A DNA stretch of 64,000 nt, taken from NCBI GenBank assembly GCA_030248215.1, contig JASANG010000025.1, forward strand, positions 82,501 to 146,500, given 5' to 3'. The position numbers were made by a program, and so were the translations under genes. How positions within the stretch are numbered: position 1 is the stretch's first letter; each line of letters opens with the position of its first letter. Source of the DNA: Enoplolaimus lenunculus. Its lineage: Eukaryota > Nematoda > Enoplea > Enoplida > Thoracostomopsidae. This document shows, one piece after another, positions 23,101 through 32,129 of this stretch. Below the pieces are notes generated by a model. It saw only the letters and a list, made by a program, of their open reading frames with translations. It did no database searches and was not told where the DNA came from.

Positions 23101-26100
23101 GATTGCGCGGTGGATCTCAAATTGTAGGATGGAAATAGAGTGGATATCTTTGGTATTCCAAGACAGAGAAAGCATTTCGGCACAACAAAAACTTACTTTA
23201 ACAATGAATTGGAATGCTAATGGTTGCAAGGGTTTAAGTCTCTGCGTTTACAATGATGTAACGCAGTAATCCTGTAAGTTTAAACATCGTGTACTTATTA
23301 AAATTGCAATCGGAATCGGTATCGGCGTCGGCAAACTTGAAAATAAAGAATGGGCATCGGCAAAATTTGAAAAGAAAAATGGGCATTGGCAAGAATTTTG
23401 GTATCGGAAACCGAAACTAAAGAAGAAAGACAAGTTCCCGGTTTTCTGCTTTACGTTCACAATAAACGAACGTCAGTTAATTTTTTCCCGTTTTTAGCAA
23501 TATTGTTATATTTTTTGTGTGTCAAAACACAGATAGTTGTATTTATAGATGTATTTTCAATTTTAAAGCATTTAACAAATCGTGCCACAAAATTTTAAAG
23601 TTTCAATTAACGGTAAAATATCATTTTGATAAGCGCTAAAGAAGCGTTTCGAGAAAAAACTGAAAGCGCTCTATATTTATGGTCGGCTTTGGCGTGGTGT
23701 CGTGTTATATTCCTGTATCCGGGTTTATCAATGTGTTTTTGCTAAAAATAAGGTTTTGTGATAATTTTTGTGTTTAATAATATAAATTTTGCACAGATGC
23801 AACATTTTTTAAGCCAGAATGACACAAAAACAGTCAAAACATTGGCCAGAAAAAATTTTATTTTTATGCTCTGTAACAGTCAAAAATTGACCGAGACCAA
23901 ACAATCTTGGTCTCGGTTGTCGGGTCTCGGTCTCGGGTCTCGGTTTTTGACCGAGGCCGCACATCCCTGCTCCTATCTCTGACAGCCAAGCGAATGATTG
24001 ATGAGCTGCAGATTGCTTAAGCTGATGTTGTTATTGTAACATTTTAGATAATAAGCATGCTTCATATTGGCTATTCGTGCGTTAAGATGTTTGAAAAGTT
24101 TCTTCGCGCCAAGCTCAAAGCAACATACGGACCGGCACGATGGAATAATTTGGTTAAGGTGAAACCTCCGTGGAATGAAACGCAGCTGGTTGGATGCATT
24201 TTAGCGTGAGTTGGTGTACGATTTCTGTAACCAATGAATTGTAATTTTAGTTTTCTAGCTTAAGCGAATAACCGAGTTCATATGTAAATGACCTGGTTAT
24301 TCATTTGTGAGTGTATGCAATTTGATGTTATATTCATTAATGGTAGTTTATCGTATTGTCAGGAGCGTTGCCAAGGTTCTGAAAAAGACGGGTTACATTC
24401 GACAAACATTTTGAAGCGGTGTTTTTTGTGTTACCAGATGAAAAAGGTCAAAAAGTTCCTTTTGATTGTTGGGCAAAAACCGCAAATTTGTGTTTCTTTC
24501 TTAAACCCACCCAGTGGCAACGCTGCAGCGTTTTTGTGTGATTTTTTTCTTTTCATGTTATAGTCAGCTCTTAAGACTTGTGATTGATTATATTTGCATT
24601 TTCAGCCATTGGGCGGTATTCTGGCCTGTTTGGTATACCGATGAGCAACGTGACATGTTTGAATCTTTGTGGCGTTTCTTATCGCAAAACAAGTGGAGCA
24701 ACTTTTCAAACGCAAATATTCGAAAAAGTATGTGAACGCTGTATATACTTATTTTGTTCTCGTTTTCATTGTGATAAAGTTGTTTTGAAAAGAATAATTG
24801 AAACTGGAAACTGATTTAAAATTTGGTTCAACTTTTGTTCATAACTGAATTTTGTAATGTTTGCATATGCTTATTGATTACCTGTTACATAGTTGAAACA
24901 CTTTTATTCCAATATGTTTTCCGCAACTTAGCTATATTGCCATAATTCTGTAGTTGTTTTATTCGTCAAACTGAAGTATGTAATACGTACCGTTTTGGCA
25001 ATGCGCTGCTAGTGTGGAATAATGTGACATTACTAAACAGAATACTGACTACATTGTAGGTCTTCCACCACTAAATGCGGTCGTAGAGGTTATGCGTTCG
25101 CTGGTGAGCCTAATGAGCCCATTGGAGCAACTAAATGACTATCAGGATGCATTTTCAAAAGTTATTCCACAATGCAAGGTAAGCGAAGATTTTCCACTGC
25201 TAAGTTACAAGTTCATTTTTTTCGTTTGGAAAGATCTGTTTAGCTTAAGCAGTGGACGTGTAAAAAATTATCCCATTAAATTTCATATCTAGAAATCTTG
25301 CCGTGGCGAAAACATTAGGAGTGCTTGCTTACGTAATTTTTGCGTATATTATAAACGGAAGTTAAGAACTTTAGTGGACGTGTTCACCCATTGCGTAACA
25401 TATTAAAAGCAGGGTGCAACCGGAATTCCGGTTCCGGTTCCGGCATTTTTTCACCTTCCGGTTCCGGTTCCGGTAAATTTTTACCTGATTTAAAAATTCC
25501 GGTATTATAATTTGGCCGTTTTATTAACTGCTAATTTTTAAGAATCTCTTTTGAAAGCCACTTGTACTCCGAATATAAGCCATTGATGGTGGATTTCACT
25601 TCAGTCGATGATGAAAATCTAAAATACAACAAATAAAATAAATATCTATGTTCGACTAAGGTTATTTCACAAATAATAGAGCAAAAAATAAGATTAAAAT
25701 GAAATTCTTGGTGAAATGTATTTTTCATTTTCCGGTTCCGGTTCCGGTTCCGGTAAAATTTTCAAATTCCGGTTCCGGTTCCGGTAAATTGTGATTCCGG
25801 TTGCACCCTGATTAAAAGCATTCTTACTATTGTCACACCCACATCATGTTTTGAAAAAGATTTTGTTTGTTTAATGTCTCATACTGTGGAGTTTCATTTC
25901 AACAGCATTCCAATGAAAGCAAATCAAAATATTCATGCATTTTTCCTCTGAATTCTATGACGTATGGTGAACCTTCCAAGTTTTATTTTAGGGCCAGAAC
26001 TCTCAAACGTGGGTAACACCTATCACCAGTATTGATGATAGGTTATATACCTTACGAACCAGTAAATGGTGATGTTATAAATTTAGCACATTTTGCGCGT

Positions 26101-28798
26101 GTGATTTGACCTACTGCTGTGGCAATTTTGAAATCCGCAATTTGCCGTAGTTCATTACTTTGGAAACTTATCGGTAACTGATATGATAGGTGCTGTGTGC
26201 ATTAGTCTGAAACTATTATTTATAAGCGCTATAGATCGCAGTTGCAACGCTGGAGGAATTGGTTCATCGAAATCATGATACAGAAGGCGAATGTGAGATT
26301 ATTGGATTCGTTACGAATGCAGTCACAACACAGCCTGTCATGCAACGCTTGAACGATTTGTGGAATCGCATTAGAGAGTTTTGGTTGGTTCTGCATTGAA
26401 CGATTATTTTGTCCACAACCAGAATAAATATTGTAAGGTCTTTTGCATTTGAACAGGCGCAAAGCTTCGCGCTTGTAGTCGCACAGTGTGATAGCGTTGA
26501 TCGTACCAATCTTTGTTGTGAGAGGACTCAGGAGATAAAATCAGTTGAAATCTGCTACAGGTCTGCAAAACTAAATTGCCGCCGTAGAGCAAAAGGAAAA
26601 ACAAAACCAATCAAAGCATGACATGGCTCACAAGCGTTCTTTTTACTTTATTCTGACAAGGTTTAACCTTAGCAGTTCTTTATTATTGAAGCCCGTCACT
26701 ACGGTAGTTAAAAGTGTTTATCAGTTTTGTGGGGTTGACTTAAGATATTACTGTATTTGCGTTTTTGTTGGTGGTGTAGTATCAGAATAACGCCGTTTTT
26801 GATTTACTCATATTTGAACACGCAATAGTTAACGAGAAAGCATTGCCATTCGTTTTCTTTTGCGTTTCAGTATGTTGCTTCGGCGCTACGACTATCAGTC
26901 TTCTGAAAATTCTGTTCACCATGTGTATACTGGTTGAGTTGAAACACACATTGATAGTTTTCTAAAATTATTAATTGGCAAATTTTGTCTCGTATTTCTT
27001 GGTTATGATGACTGTTTCAGCTTTTCTTGCACAGCAGCAACCAACTTGACAATGATGGAAGATATTGAGCGGGTTCGAAAATTAACTGAAAACCTTTTAA
27101 AGGCGCTTTCAAGGTGAGTGAGCTGAAGCATGGAAGTTCGTGATTGAATCGTTAGTGTTGCAGAGTTATTGTGTTCGTTTGGTTTTTCCACATTCCAGAC
27201 ATACTCAATGTTGTGTTGTACTGTTACAAGATGAAAACCGAAATGTTCTCATTACACAACGTACCTGTGGGAGTTCGCTACAGTGATGGGATGTAGCCCC
27301 ATACGGCAAAGTCCCCTGCCGCCTGCTGAACCGATTCGCACCCGATTTCCAGCACCCAATCCTGATTTTGCCAACGGTTAAGTATTTTAAGCCTTAAAAT
27401 AAAACATTTTGGTTTCAAACACTTTTTTGAAAAAATTTTAAAAATAGATAAACGTGTAAAGAATGTTTAGAAACGCTGAAATAAGATAAATAGTACAGAT
27501 GTTTAGTAAAGGTGATCACTGTTTTCGTCAATTTAATAGGTATTTTAGAAATTTGATGTATAAAACAGTGTTTTGTTGTTTTTAGCATATTATGTTTATT
27601 AATTTAGCTGGAACGTCTCACACATTGTATTTTGAACAAAGCTCCAAGGTCGAATTCCAGCAAAAGTTGAAGTACCCCCCCCCGCGCTCTCCCGTCTCTT
27701 GTATATGGTTCTTATTACACATTTCTTCCATGCATATTATACTTGCAATGCATCACTAAAAGTAATGATAGAAGAGCAGCATCAGAACGAGGAGAAAAGC
27801 AAAGAGAAGCAGAACAAAAATATCTTGCGTATGTAGATGTACATCATTAATGCAAGAAACCTTAATGTGAGACGGCCGTGTATGTATGCTTTGAAATCTT
27901 AGCGTCGCAAGTTATGGAACCAGTTAGATTAGTACATTGTTGGTCATCGTTTTCATCACTTTTACTTGTTTTATTTTAGCATGTTAAGTTGTTCCGTCGA
28001 GGCAAGAACTTCGGTATCTCCAGTTACTATTCATGATGTTGTGTTCGGTCTCAACGAAATGATAAAATATCTGAGGGTACGGCAGCGCTTCTGTGAGGTT
28101 TATGACATTGTGCAGTGCAAGAATTTTTGTTTAAATGAATTGTTTTTAATGTAATGGCTTTAACGCGAGGACTGTTTTTAAATACATACTGTTAAAAATA
28201 AACTGAATAATGCAAATTTGTGCGTATAATTATTACTAATTTAAACGGAACGGTTTAACAACTTGATTTTATGAAGAATATTGTGAAACCTGTATTGATT
28301 GAATTTAAATATTATATTTCAGATCCCCGACCATCTGTGTCAGAGGTTTACTGGGCCTGAAATCACAGAATTTATTAAGGTAGTGGATCATTGGTACGTT
28401 TTGCGGATGTTCTTATACATAGGGTAATTTAGCTTGTAAGAAGGTGTTTATTCTTTTCATTTAAAAACAAGATGGTGTTTTCTTGTTTTCGTGGATATGC
28501 TGGCTTATAAGTGTATTTACTTTCGCCTGAGTTTCGGTTCTCGTAAACTTTGCGTGTCTCTGGGTGTGCTCAGCATTTCCGTTCGTTCTGTATGAAGCCT
28601 GAGACGCCTAAATGGGCCATGTTACTTTGTGGGGTTCTTCTGCTACGCCCCTCAAAGTAACATTGGCGTCGAAGCGCATGGTAATGTGTATTTTTTGATT
28701 GATCCTCATTCAGGTCTTCCTTTTGTGATGGACGTGATGAACTGCAACAGTATTGCAATGTACTCCGTCAAACTTTAAAGTCAATGAGAAAAAAGTAA
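7357..28798 (+). CDS. SWT1: SWT1-like RNA endoribonuclease (WW + PIN), 19 exons
   Basis: Exons: 7357-7485, 8706-9600, 9818-9915, 10353-10406, 10950-11022, 11227-11300, 11512-11604, 11838-11913, 12334-12428, 13581-14373, 14774-14877, 24048-24205, 24606-24727, 25060-25178, 26235-26377, 27021-27113, 27980-28076, 28323-28393, 28714-28798. All splice phases agree and the joined frame is 1,124 codons including the stop. SWT1 is a nuclear endonuclease that clears defective mRNPs in quality control (known for yeast and animals). Residues 5-36 form a WW domain (W7, W31, P34). Residues 44-392 are Ser/Thr/Gln-rich and probably disordered. Residues about 393-530 form a PIN domain with acidic residues D398, E432, D487 and D511. 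Then comes another low-complexity linker and a C-terminal helical domain with WNNLVKVKPPW and the HWAVFWPVWY motif, typical of SWT1. Exon 11 uses a GC donor or a weaker GT 15 bp downstream. The exon 15 donor (GTTTTG) is weak but fits phase. Confidence 0.9.
7940..8003. other. Left target-site region of the intron-1 MITE
   Basis: The last eight bases, AAGTTCAG at 7996-8003, are one copy of the target-site duplication for the element that follows. Confidence 0.6.
8004..8465. mobile_element. hAT-type MITE in SWT1 intron 1, target duplication AAGTTCAG
   Basis: Ends are CAGGGTGCAA and TTGCACCCTG, flanked by AAGTTCAG at 7996-8003 and 8466-8473. The subterminal sequence carries repeated AATCGGAATCGGAA motifs, a diverged form of the GGTTCC repeats in the copies at 15193 and 25410. 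The interior holds a (TA)n tract that has expanded after or before insertion. It is non-coding and sits in the first SWT1 intron. Confidence 0.88.
8129..8185. repeat. (TA)n microsatellite
   Basis: An almost pure run of TA dinucleotides lies inside the MITE at 8004-8465. It is expected to vary in length between individuals and could extrude a cruciform. Confidence 0.95.
10950..12428 (+). CDS. SWT1: SWT1 exons 5-9: PIN nuclease domain
   Basis: Five exons encode the PIN fold: LWLVVDTNALLSD (first Asp of the active site), VVPWIVLQEIDLLKDG (Glu/Asp), a helix-rich exon at 11512-11604, NEDRILKCALQW (third Asp) and VLWSNDKSLLVKAA (fourth Asp). All four acidic positions expected of a metal-dependent PIN ribonuclease are present, so the enzyme should be active. 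Introns here are 200-700 bp with good GTAAGT or GTATGT donors. Confidence 0.92.
12723..12990. mobile_element. Degraded hAT-like MITE
   Basis: The left end reads CAGTGTACGACCGGAT and the right end CCCCGGTCGCACCCT, an imperfect inverted pair of the same general form as the CAGGGTGCAAC family. The interior holds GGATAT and GGTATTCGGTA motifs. No target duplication is readable, so the copy is old. Confidence 0.45.
13229..13500 (-). mobile_element. LINE 3' end with (GAT)n tail
   Basis: On the minus strand the sequence encodes remnants alignable to the extreme C-terminus of non-LTR transposons, a GR(S/P)RQKL tract followed by DASDRVKWKRAL and a basic end. It is followed by a tail of (GAT)n repeats (13231-13262 on the plus strand as ATC). 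Such simple-sequence tails are usual for CR1/L2/RTE-type LINEs. The copy is heavily 5'-truncated and lies in the SWT1 intron before exon 10. Confidence 0.6.
13581..14373 (+). CDS. SWT1: SWT1 exon 10: low-complexity linker after the PIN domain
   Basis: A 793-base exon encodes about 264 residues rich in Ser, Thr, Gln, Asn and Pro, with an acidic stretch (KKEYQQEEAATDQEP) near its end. No domain is recognised. It starts after a TTTCAG acceptor and ends at AAAG/GTACGA in phase 1, which joins to exon 11. In other SWT1 proteins the PIN domain is followed by a similar variable linker. Confidence 0.85.
14930..15148. mobile_element. Short element with long imperfect terminal inverted repeats
   Basis: The left arm (CTCGTATTCTCA, then GTAGCACCTAGTACTG) is inverted at the right arm (CACTAGCTGGTGATAAG, then CTGAGAATACAG). 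The arms together make up most of the element, so it should fold back on itself. A relative with the same AACACCTATCA core is at about 25991-26211. Confidence 0.5.
15193..15589. mobile_element. hAT-type MITE, target duplication GATGCATG
   Basis: Perfect CAGGGTGCAACCGGAATT ends in inverted orientation, flanked by GATGCATG at 15185-15192 and 15590-15597. Both subterminal regions carry tandem GGTTCC repeats, probable transposase-binding sites. A 65-residue minus-strand open frame in the middle is conserved in the sister copy but shows no similarity I recognise. The copy at 25410 is nearly identical along its whole length, implying recent activity. Confidence 0.93.
15715..16216. mobile_element. 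Decayed hAT-like element (composite)
   Basis: The left end CAGGGTACGACCGCAT and right end CTTTGCACCCTG fit the same terminal pattern, and the interior has degenerate CCGATTCCG repeats. The flanking octamers do not match, so either the copy is old or two different copies have been joined. Confidence 0.45.
17760..18465. repeat. Cluster of decayed TTCCGG-rich MITE fragments
   Basis: Several partial ends of the hAT-like family lie side by side: a GGTTACAACCTGGCAG end, a CCGGTCTAACCCTAG end and a CGCTTGCACTCTGG end, with TTCCGG-type repeats between them. No pair of ends with a target duplication can be recovered. Confidence 0.5.
19934..20540. mobile_element. hAT-like MITE of the CAGGGATGGGCG family
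   Basis: Ends are CAGGGATGGGCG and CGCCCATTCCTG. The flanking octamers TCTATTGT (19926-19933) and TATATTGT (20541-20548) differ at one base. Subterminal GGTCTCGGTCTCG repeats occur at both ends. It lies about 120 bp upstream of the nested ORF and could contribute to its promoter region. A truncated copy is at 6019 and a right end near 23970. Confidence 0.78.
20645..20654 (+). promoter_or_regulatory. Splice-acceptor-like site 9 bases before the nested ORF start
   Basis: The sequence gattttttag lies directly before AGAACCAAA and the ATG. A T-rich tract ending in AG this close to a start codon is typical of spliced-leader trans-splicing sites in nematodes. A 3' site for a cis-spliced 5' UTR exon is the alternative. 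Confidence 0.5.
20664..21752 (+). CDS. Intronless 362-residue protein of unknown function nested in an SWT1 intron
   Basis: An uninterrupted ORF, by far the longest in the window, lies inside an intron of SWT1 on the same strand. The start is the first ATG after an acceptor-like TTTTTTAG. I do not recognise the protein. It has no signal peptide or membrane segment. The middle (about residues 80-190) looks helical and is rich in Arg, Leu and Phe. A His/Asp/Tyr-rich stretch (HHGYSDSVYWDSRDEFDCD) follows, and the C-terminus is basic (RAEKRRRF). By eye the coding sequence is more GC-rich than its surroundings and uses many CG-containing codons. No polymerase, integrase or transposase motif is seen in it or around it. 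Options are a nested host gene, a retrocopy, or a domesticated or foreign gene. Confidence 0.65.
   Translation: MTHEQEKCSEATLPRSLLSTPTSQELWNPHVVTFPDQQLLFPEDIILEHPMLFQFRLHVYYFNVNERVELPSVTLSPQVLADIRVCWTQEVIQVLRFRLRTTTTLRAFLNYLNYIERGVRFEIFNRAPRLTAGEYDCVIRWFAMELRDFVLRRIPWRVKCFENAAQAVFLPISRALLQQQYAVTRSLRIRAKKDRVMHHGYSDSVYWDSRDEFDCDNIVFLKQHQLDPIGVDTMQLLAQLAEKVIALRAQTAEQLTAPDRWTIRAAHQSFNRSHAVERLNNNLFAELPEWPHDEFIREIRSSEPKLSHTEDTEFKRFCKFQTKRTTVLYDYLHGKHSPALCGHVPDVWPTRAEKRRRFPDSL
21981..22078. repeat. Two GGACTYAGTCC palindromes downstream of the nested ORF
   Basis: TCGGACTCAGTCCGA at 21981-21995 and GGGACTTAGTCCC at 22066-22078 are perfect odd-centred palindromes with the same core, 70 bp apart and about 230-330 bp after the ORF stop. 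They could be protein-binding sites or small 3' UTR stem-loops. Confidence 0.6.
22785..22880. repeat. Fragment with a duplicated 21-bp block
   Basis: The block GCACCAGCCAAATTTTCGGG occurs twice in immediate succession, followed by a GC-rich stretch ending in GCGTGC-type sequence. It resembles ends of the 'gcccgtagccag' MITE family seen elsewhere in the window, but no complete element can be drawn. Confidence 0.4.
23270..23970. repeat. TCGG and GGTCTCGG-rich MITE debris
   Basis: Degenerate ATCGGAATCGG motifs at 23300-23410 and GGTCTCGGGTCTCGG motifs at 23890-23970, ending in a CATCCCTG terminus, represent at least two MITE families. Complete termini with a target duplication were not found. 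Confidence 0.45.
24048..28798 (+). CDS. SWT1: SWT1 exons 12-19: C-terminal domain
   Basis: Eight short exons encode the conserved C-terminal region. Exon 12 holds KFLRAKLKATYG and VKVKPPWNE, exon 13 HWAVFWPVWYTDEQR, exon 14 SLMSPLEQLNDYQDAF, exon 15 LEELVHRNHDTEGE, exon 16 MEDIERVRKLTENLL, exon 17 HDVVFGLNEMIKYL, exon 18 IPDHLCQRFTG and exon 19 the final DELQQYCNVLRQTLKS. Every junction keeps the frame, including split codons for Ser and Trp. The segment is predicted to be alpha-helical and corresponds to the domain that follows the PIN fold in SWT1 of other animals. Confidence 0.88.
25410..25810. mobile_element. hAT-type MITE, target duplication ATTAAAAG
   Basis: A near-identical sister of the element at 15193-15589. 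CAGGGTGCAACCGG ends are flanked by ATTAAAAG at 25402-25409 and 25811-25818. It has one extra GGTTCC unit on the right subterminal side. Two young copies in different introns of the same gene suggest local hopping or a recent burst. Confidence 0.93.
25991..26211. mobile_element. Second, more decayed copy of the inverted-repeat element seen at 14930
   Basis: The left arm carries ACTCTCAAACGTGGGTAAC and AACACCTATCACCAG, and the right arm has GATAGGTGCTGTGTGC in inverse orientation. The interior differs from the first copy. It ends about 20 bp before SWT1 exon 15 and so forms the region just before that exon's branch point and acceptor. Confidence 0.4.
28602..28670 (+). ncRNA. Intronic hairpin, pre-miRNA-like, in the last SWT1 intron
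   Basis: ATGTTACTTTG (28619-28629) pairs perfectly with CAAAGTAACAT (28653-28663). One mismatch separates this from a further GGGG/CCCC stem closing a 13-base loop, and an outer GACGCC/GGCGTC stem lies beyond an asymmetric bulge. Size and shape are within the range of a microRNA precursor, but a tiny foldback transposon remnant is just as possible. No mature sequence is recognised. Confidence 0.4.
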
Positions 28799-28991
28799 CA
28801 CTTTGGATAGATTATAGTCGTTTTAACTGTATTATTGCTACATTTGTTCGGGTGCTAAATATACCGTTTTGGCGAAGGCTGCTATTTTTTAGCAAAAGGT
28901 GTACCGAGAGCGGGCATAAGGAGCAGGCACACATCCTTTATCGGGTTTTTATTGTCAGTCTGCTTTATTGAATCAACGTTAATTTTTTGTA

Positions 28992-28997
28992 AATAAA
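28992..28997 (+). terminator. SWT1: AATAAA polyadenylation signal, SWT1
   Basis: The first canonical AATAAA after the SWT1 stop codon, 193 bp downstream, at the end of a T-rich stretch. Confidence 0.55.
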
Positions 28998-29230
28998 TTC
29001 TATATTCGGAAGCAATATTTTAGTCGGTTTCGGAGCCTACCGCAATGAACTCAGTTTTTGGTACGCCGATGTGTTTTAGTTTTGTGGGGATGCATTAGTT
29101 TGTGTTGACTAAGTAATAAGCTACAACATGTAAGTTAATGATCTTGGTATTGCGCAAAATTTTGTATAACTATTACTTTTGGGCAAGTTTTAATTGTTAT
29201 GAAGTATTAAAAAATTTGGCTATTCATAAT

Positions 29231-29881
29231 GCGGGGTTCACGTTATAACTGGGGCAGCCCGGAACACGTTTTGTTTCAATGAAAATACCTGGTAACATTT
29301 TCTGTGCACGTTTATCCGCCATCAGATTCAAAAAATTTGAATTGTCTGCTATTCTGATGTGACATCTACTGTTTGTACTGCATTGTCTGTCAGTGTCATA
29401 TGATTTATTTGAAAATGTCTACAAAGTTGTGATAAACTAGGTTGATTGTCGTGTAGAATGTCATATGATACGAAAGTTTAAAATTTGAATTAATTGTACT
29501 TTGGAATATATTTTGGAAAAAATTCAGCGAGAAACAGGCACGTGGAAGCTAATTACAACATTGGAAATCATTTAGTGCTCAATTATCTAACTTTTTACCG
29601 CTTTATTACCTCGCAGAAATTCCGTTCTCCTGCATAATATCATATAATATTTAGTTGAATTTAGGAATATCATGATATTTGCATAAATGTCACACAGTAT
29701 CATGTGACAAATGGCTCTTTGTATACGATGACCGCTTCGATCAGTGATTTGCAAGCCAGTGTCATGTGACATTCACATTTGTCTACACAACCGCTATTCA
29801 GATCACAACATTTTATGTTGACGTCAAATGAACTTCAACAAAACGTGTTCCAAGCTGCCCCAGTTATAACGTGAACCCCGC
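29231..29881. mobile_element. MITE with 45-bp terminal inverted repeats
   Basis: GCGGGGTTCACGTTATAACT at the left is repeated in inverse orientation at the right. The inverted match runs about 45 bp, through GAACACGTTTTGTT, with two mismatches. The interior carries several copies of a TCATRTGA palindrome (for example GTCATGTGAC), arranged towards both ends. No coding capacity is evident, and the flanking TA-like duplication is imperfect. A lone relative end lies at 30157. Confidence 0.85.
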
Positions 29882-30156
29882 ATAAGGGTGAAATTTTCTC
29901 GTTCGTATACGGGAGTATTCGGAAAATTTTATATTAGAAACTTTTTTGAGATGTTCCAATATATTCTTACATTTTCATGTTTATTTGTGTTTCTGAAAAC
30001 CGATATAAAATAAAAATAAAATGTTTGTTTTGCTGTTTTAAACGGGCGAAAGAAAAAAGTCTTGCGGCGCAGCGAAGATATAACCATGAAATGTAAAGAA
30101 TTGTAAAAACATTGAAACAGAAATGTACTGCTTTGAAAATTACTTCTGCGATTAAT

Positions 30157-30183
30157 GCGGGGTCTACGTTATAACTGGGGCCA
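30157..30183 (+). mobile_element. Lone end of the same GCGGGG MITE family
   Basis: GCGGGGTCTACGTTATAACT followed by GGGGCCAG matches the terminal repeat of the element at 29231-29881. No opposite end is found nearby, so it is a truncated copy. Confidence 0.65.
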
Positions 30184-30351
30184 GAGTGGTACTTTATAAC
30201 CGGGTCGGGTAAAGAATTTCATTCGTATGTTTGTGCATACCCGCGATTTGGATTCATGTCGCGGTAAAGTCTGTCCCATTATCCCGGGACAGCGGTATAC
30301 CAGGAGTGCAAACATGCACTCCTGTTTATATATGTACAGCCAAATATATAT

Positions 30352-30545
30352 TACAGATGGGCATTTGATATCCGAAATGCTATTGTGTAAAGAATTTTTT
30401 GCATTGTTTCACCATTAAAGTAGCTGGAGCTGTCATGAAAAGAAATTGTGTATTCAGCCCTGAGTTAACCACATTAATACATGATTCCATGATGATTTAT
30501 AATTTTGATTTTTTAAAACATGTCAAAATTAAAAAACACTTCAGT
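30352..30545 (+). repeat. Truncated copy of the GATGGGCA element
   Basis: Starts GATGGGCATTTGATATCCG and then shares the block 'gaaatgctattgtg' and 'gcattgtttcaccatt' with the fuller copy at 34389-34824. The right end is missing. From here to about 31180 I see no gene or clear repeat. Confidence 0.55.
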
Positions 30546-31179
30546 TTAGCTTGATATTTATTGGAATAAAGCGATTCTAGTTGTCTGAATAATGATCAGC
30601 ATAATAGTGTGGGGTTCGAGGCGACAACCCCATCGTGCTTAGTGTAGTTTGAAAATCCGGAAGATGCGACAAAGCCGCATCCTTCCTCTGAGAAAAGCAC
30701 AGAATTGATTAAAAAAGTTTGGTTGTTGCAGAAAGTTTCTTCCTACATTTGTGTGGTGAAATTAACAGTAAATCAGGTGCGCTTTACCAGTCACCAAACG
30801 CAACAAAGGACACAGTTCAACTCTGTCCAGCTGTCGCGCTGTACCAACTGTCAAAACTGTCCCCATTGTCCTAATTATCTACGTTTGTTGTGTGTGCTGG
30901 TGCATTGCTGTTCCGGGAAAATGGCATGGCTTTTTGGATAACATTGGCCAAGATTTGTATCATTCGGGTACAAATTGGCAGTTTTTACCGCACCAAAGCT
31001 GTCTAATATTATCTCTTTTACTTCTGGTTAGTTGTGCAGAGCTATAAGAAATAATATCACTGAACGAGTTCAATTTTAAAAACTTGAACAATTTCCATTG
31101 TAATTGCCGCAATCAATCTGCCCCAAGATGTTAATAATTCCGAACAGCATTCATTTACCTCTTGCTATCTATTTTTTAG

Positions 31180-31410
31180 CTTAACAGTATGCATTTGTGG
31201 ACCAATGTATGAAGGGCGTAACAGCATAAAGCACATTTCTATCCTAAGCCTCACCGTAAAGATAAGCCTGCAACTATTCGTAAGACTAATCCAAAAAATA
31301 GTGTAAAACTTAAGCTTACTCTATTATGGTCATGCAAAAAAATGGATCGTCTCAAAGTAATAAGCCCATTGGTTAAGTGAATTTTTTGACATTCTGTTTT
31401 TTTCGCACGC
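31180..31410 (+). repeat. Copy of the repeat family carrying telomere-like units
   Basis: Contains CCTAAGCCTCACCG, CTTAAGCTTACTC and the 'aaaaaatagt' block found in the copies near 41240-41480 and (inverted) 45955-46140. The TTAGGC-like content is lower here than in those copies. Confidence 0.45.
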
Positions 31411-32129
31411 CTAAACGATGAAACAGGTTGTTTGCATGCCATTTACCGGCAAGATACATTTTCAAAGTACGCGGTTTTTGTAAATTTCTTAAAATTTCTT
31501 ACATTATCAGCAGCACAAAACTGTGCGTTCTATCAACAACCTTTTCTATTATATGGATTGCGATGAGTTGAAAAGATAACAGTTGTCCGCGAAACAACTT
31601 TTGTTTACATTGCGATTAAATAACGGCTTACGTATAATTTTTTACTGTTTGGCAAATTTAACACTAGCGACAGCAACGGATCTAGGATGCTCTGGTAGGC
31701 GTTCCGAGGATGGATTTTGTTATATAAGTCAGTGCCGCCTCCACTGTATCCGAGACCACCCCTATAACCTGCGAGATCGGACCCCATTGTTAGACATTTT
31801 ATCACTTTACGAAAAAGTGAAAAACTATAAAATTGTTGCTTCAACACCTGGTCCCGCTAAGCATGTGCGCTGTTAAGCGAGGAATTGTTTTGAACACATG
31901 CGTAGTGAGGAATGTTCGCTAGCGAAGCGAGCGAAAATCTAGAATGTGGTGGTAATCTGGTTCAAGCTTACGGCATATTGGTACCAATACAAAAAATTCG
32001 CAAGCGAGACGCGAGAGCATTTTTTACTTCAAACTTCTTAAAAAGTTAACTTTTGGTTCGTGTGGAGTTTTTAAGGCTGACTTTGTCGTCCAACACCTGG
32101 AGTCGTCGGCCATGTTGCACTACTGTATT

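Larger units (their letters stand above)
14878..24047 (+). other. SWT1: 9.2-kb SWT1 intron hosting repeats and a nested ORF
   Basis: The longest intron in the window. It contains a TIR element (about 14930-15148), a hAT MITE (15193-15589), decayed hAT-like pieces (15715-16216 and 17760-18465), another MITE family (19934-20540), a 362-codon ORF (20664-21752), short palindromes near 22 kb and TCGG/GGTCTCGG-rich debris (23270-23970). I see nothing recognisable in 16217-17760, 18466-19933 or 22080-22780. The donor may be the GC site at 14878 or a GT site at 14893. Confidence 0.75.
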
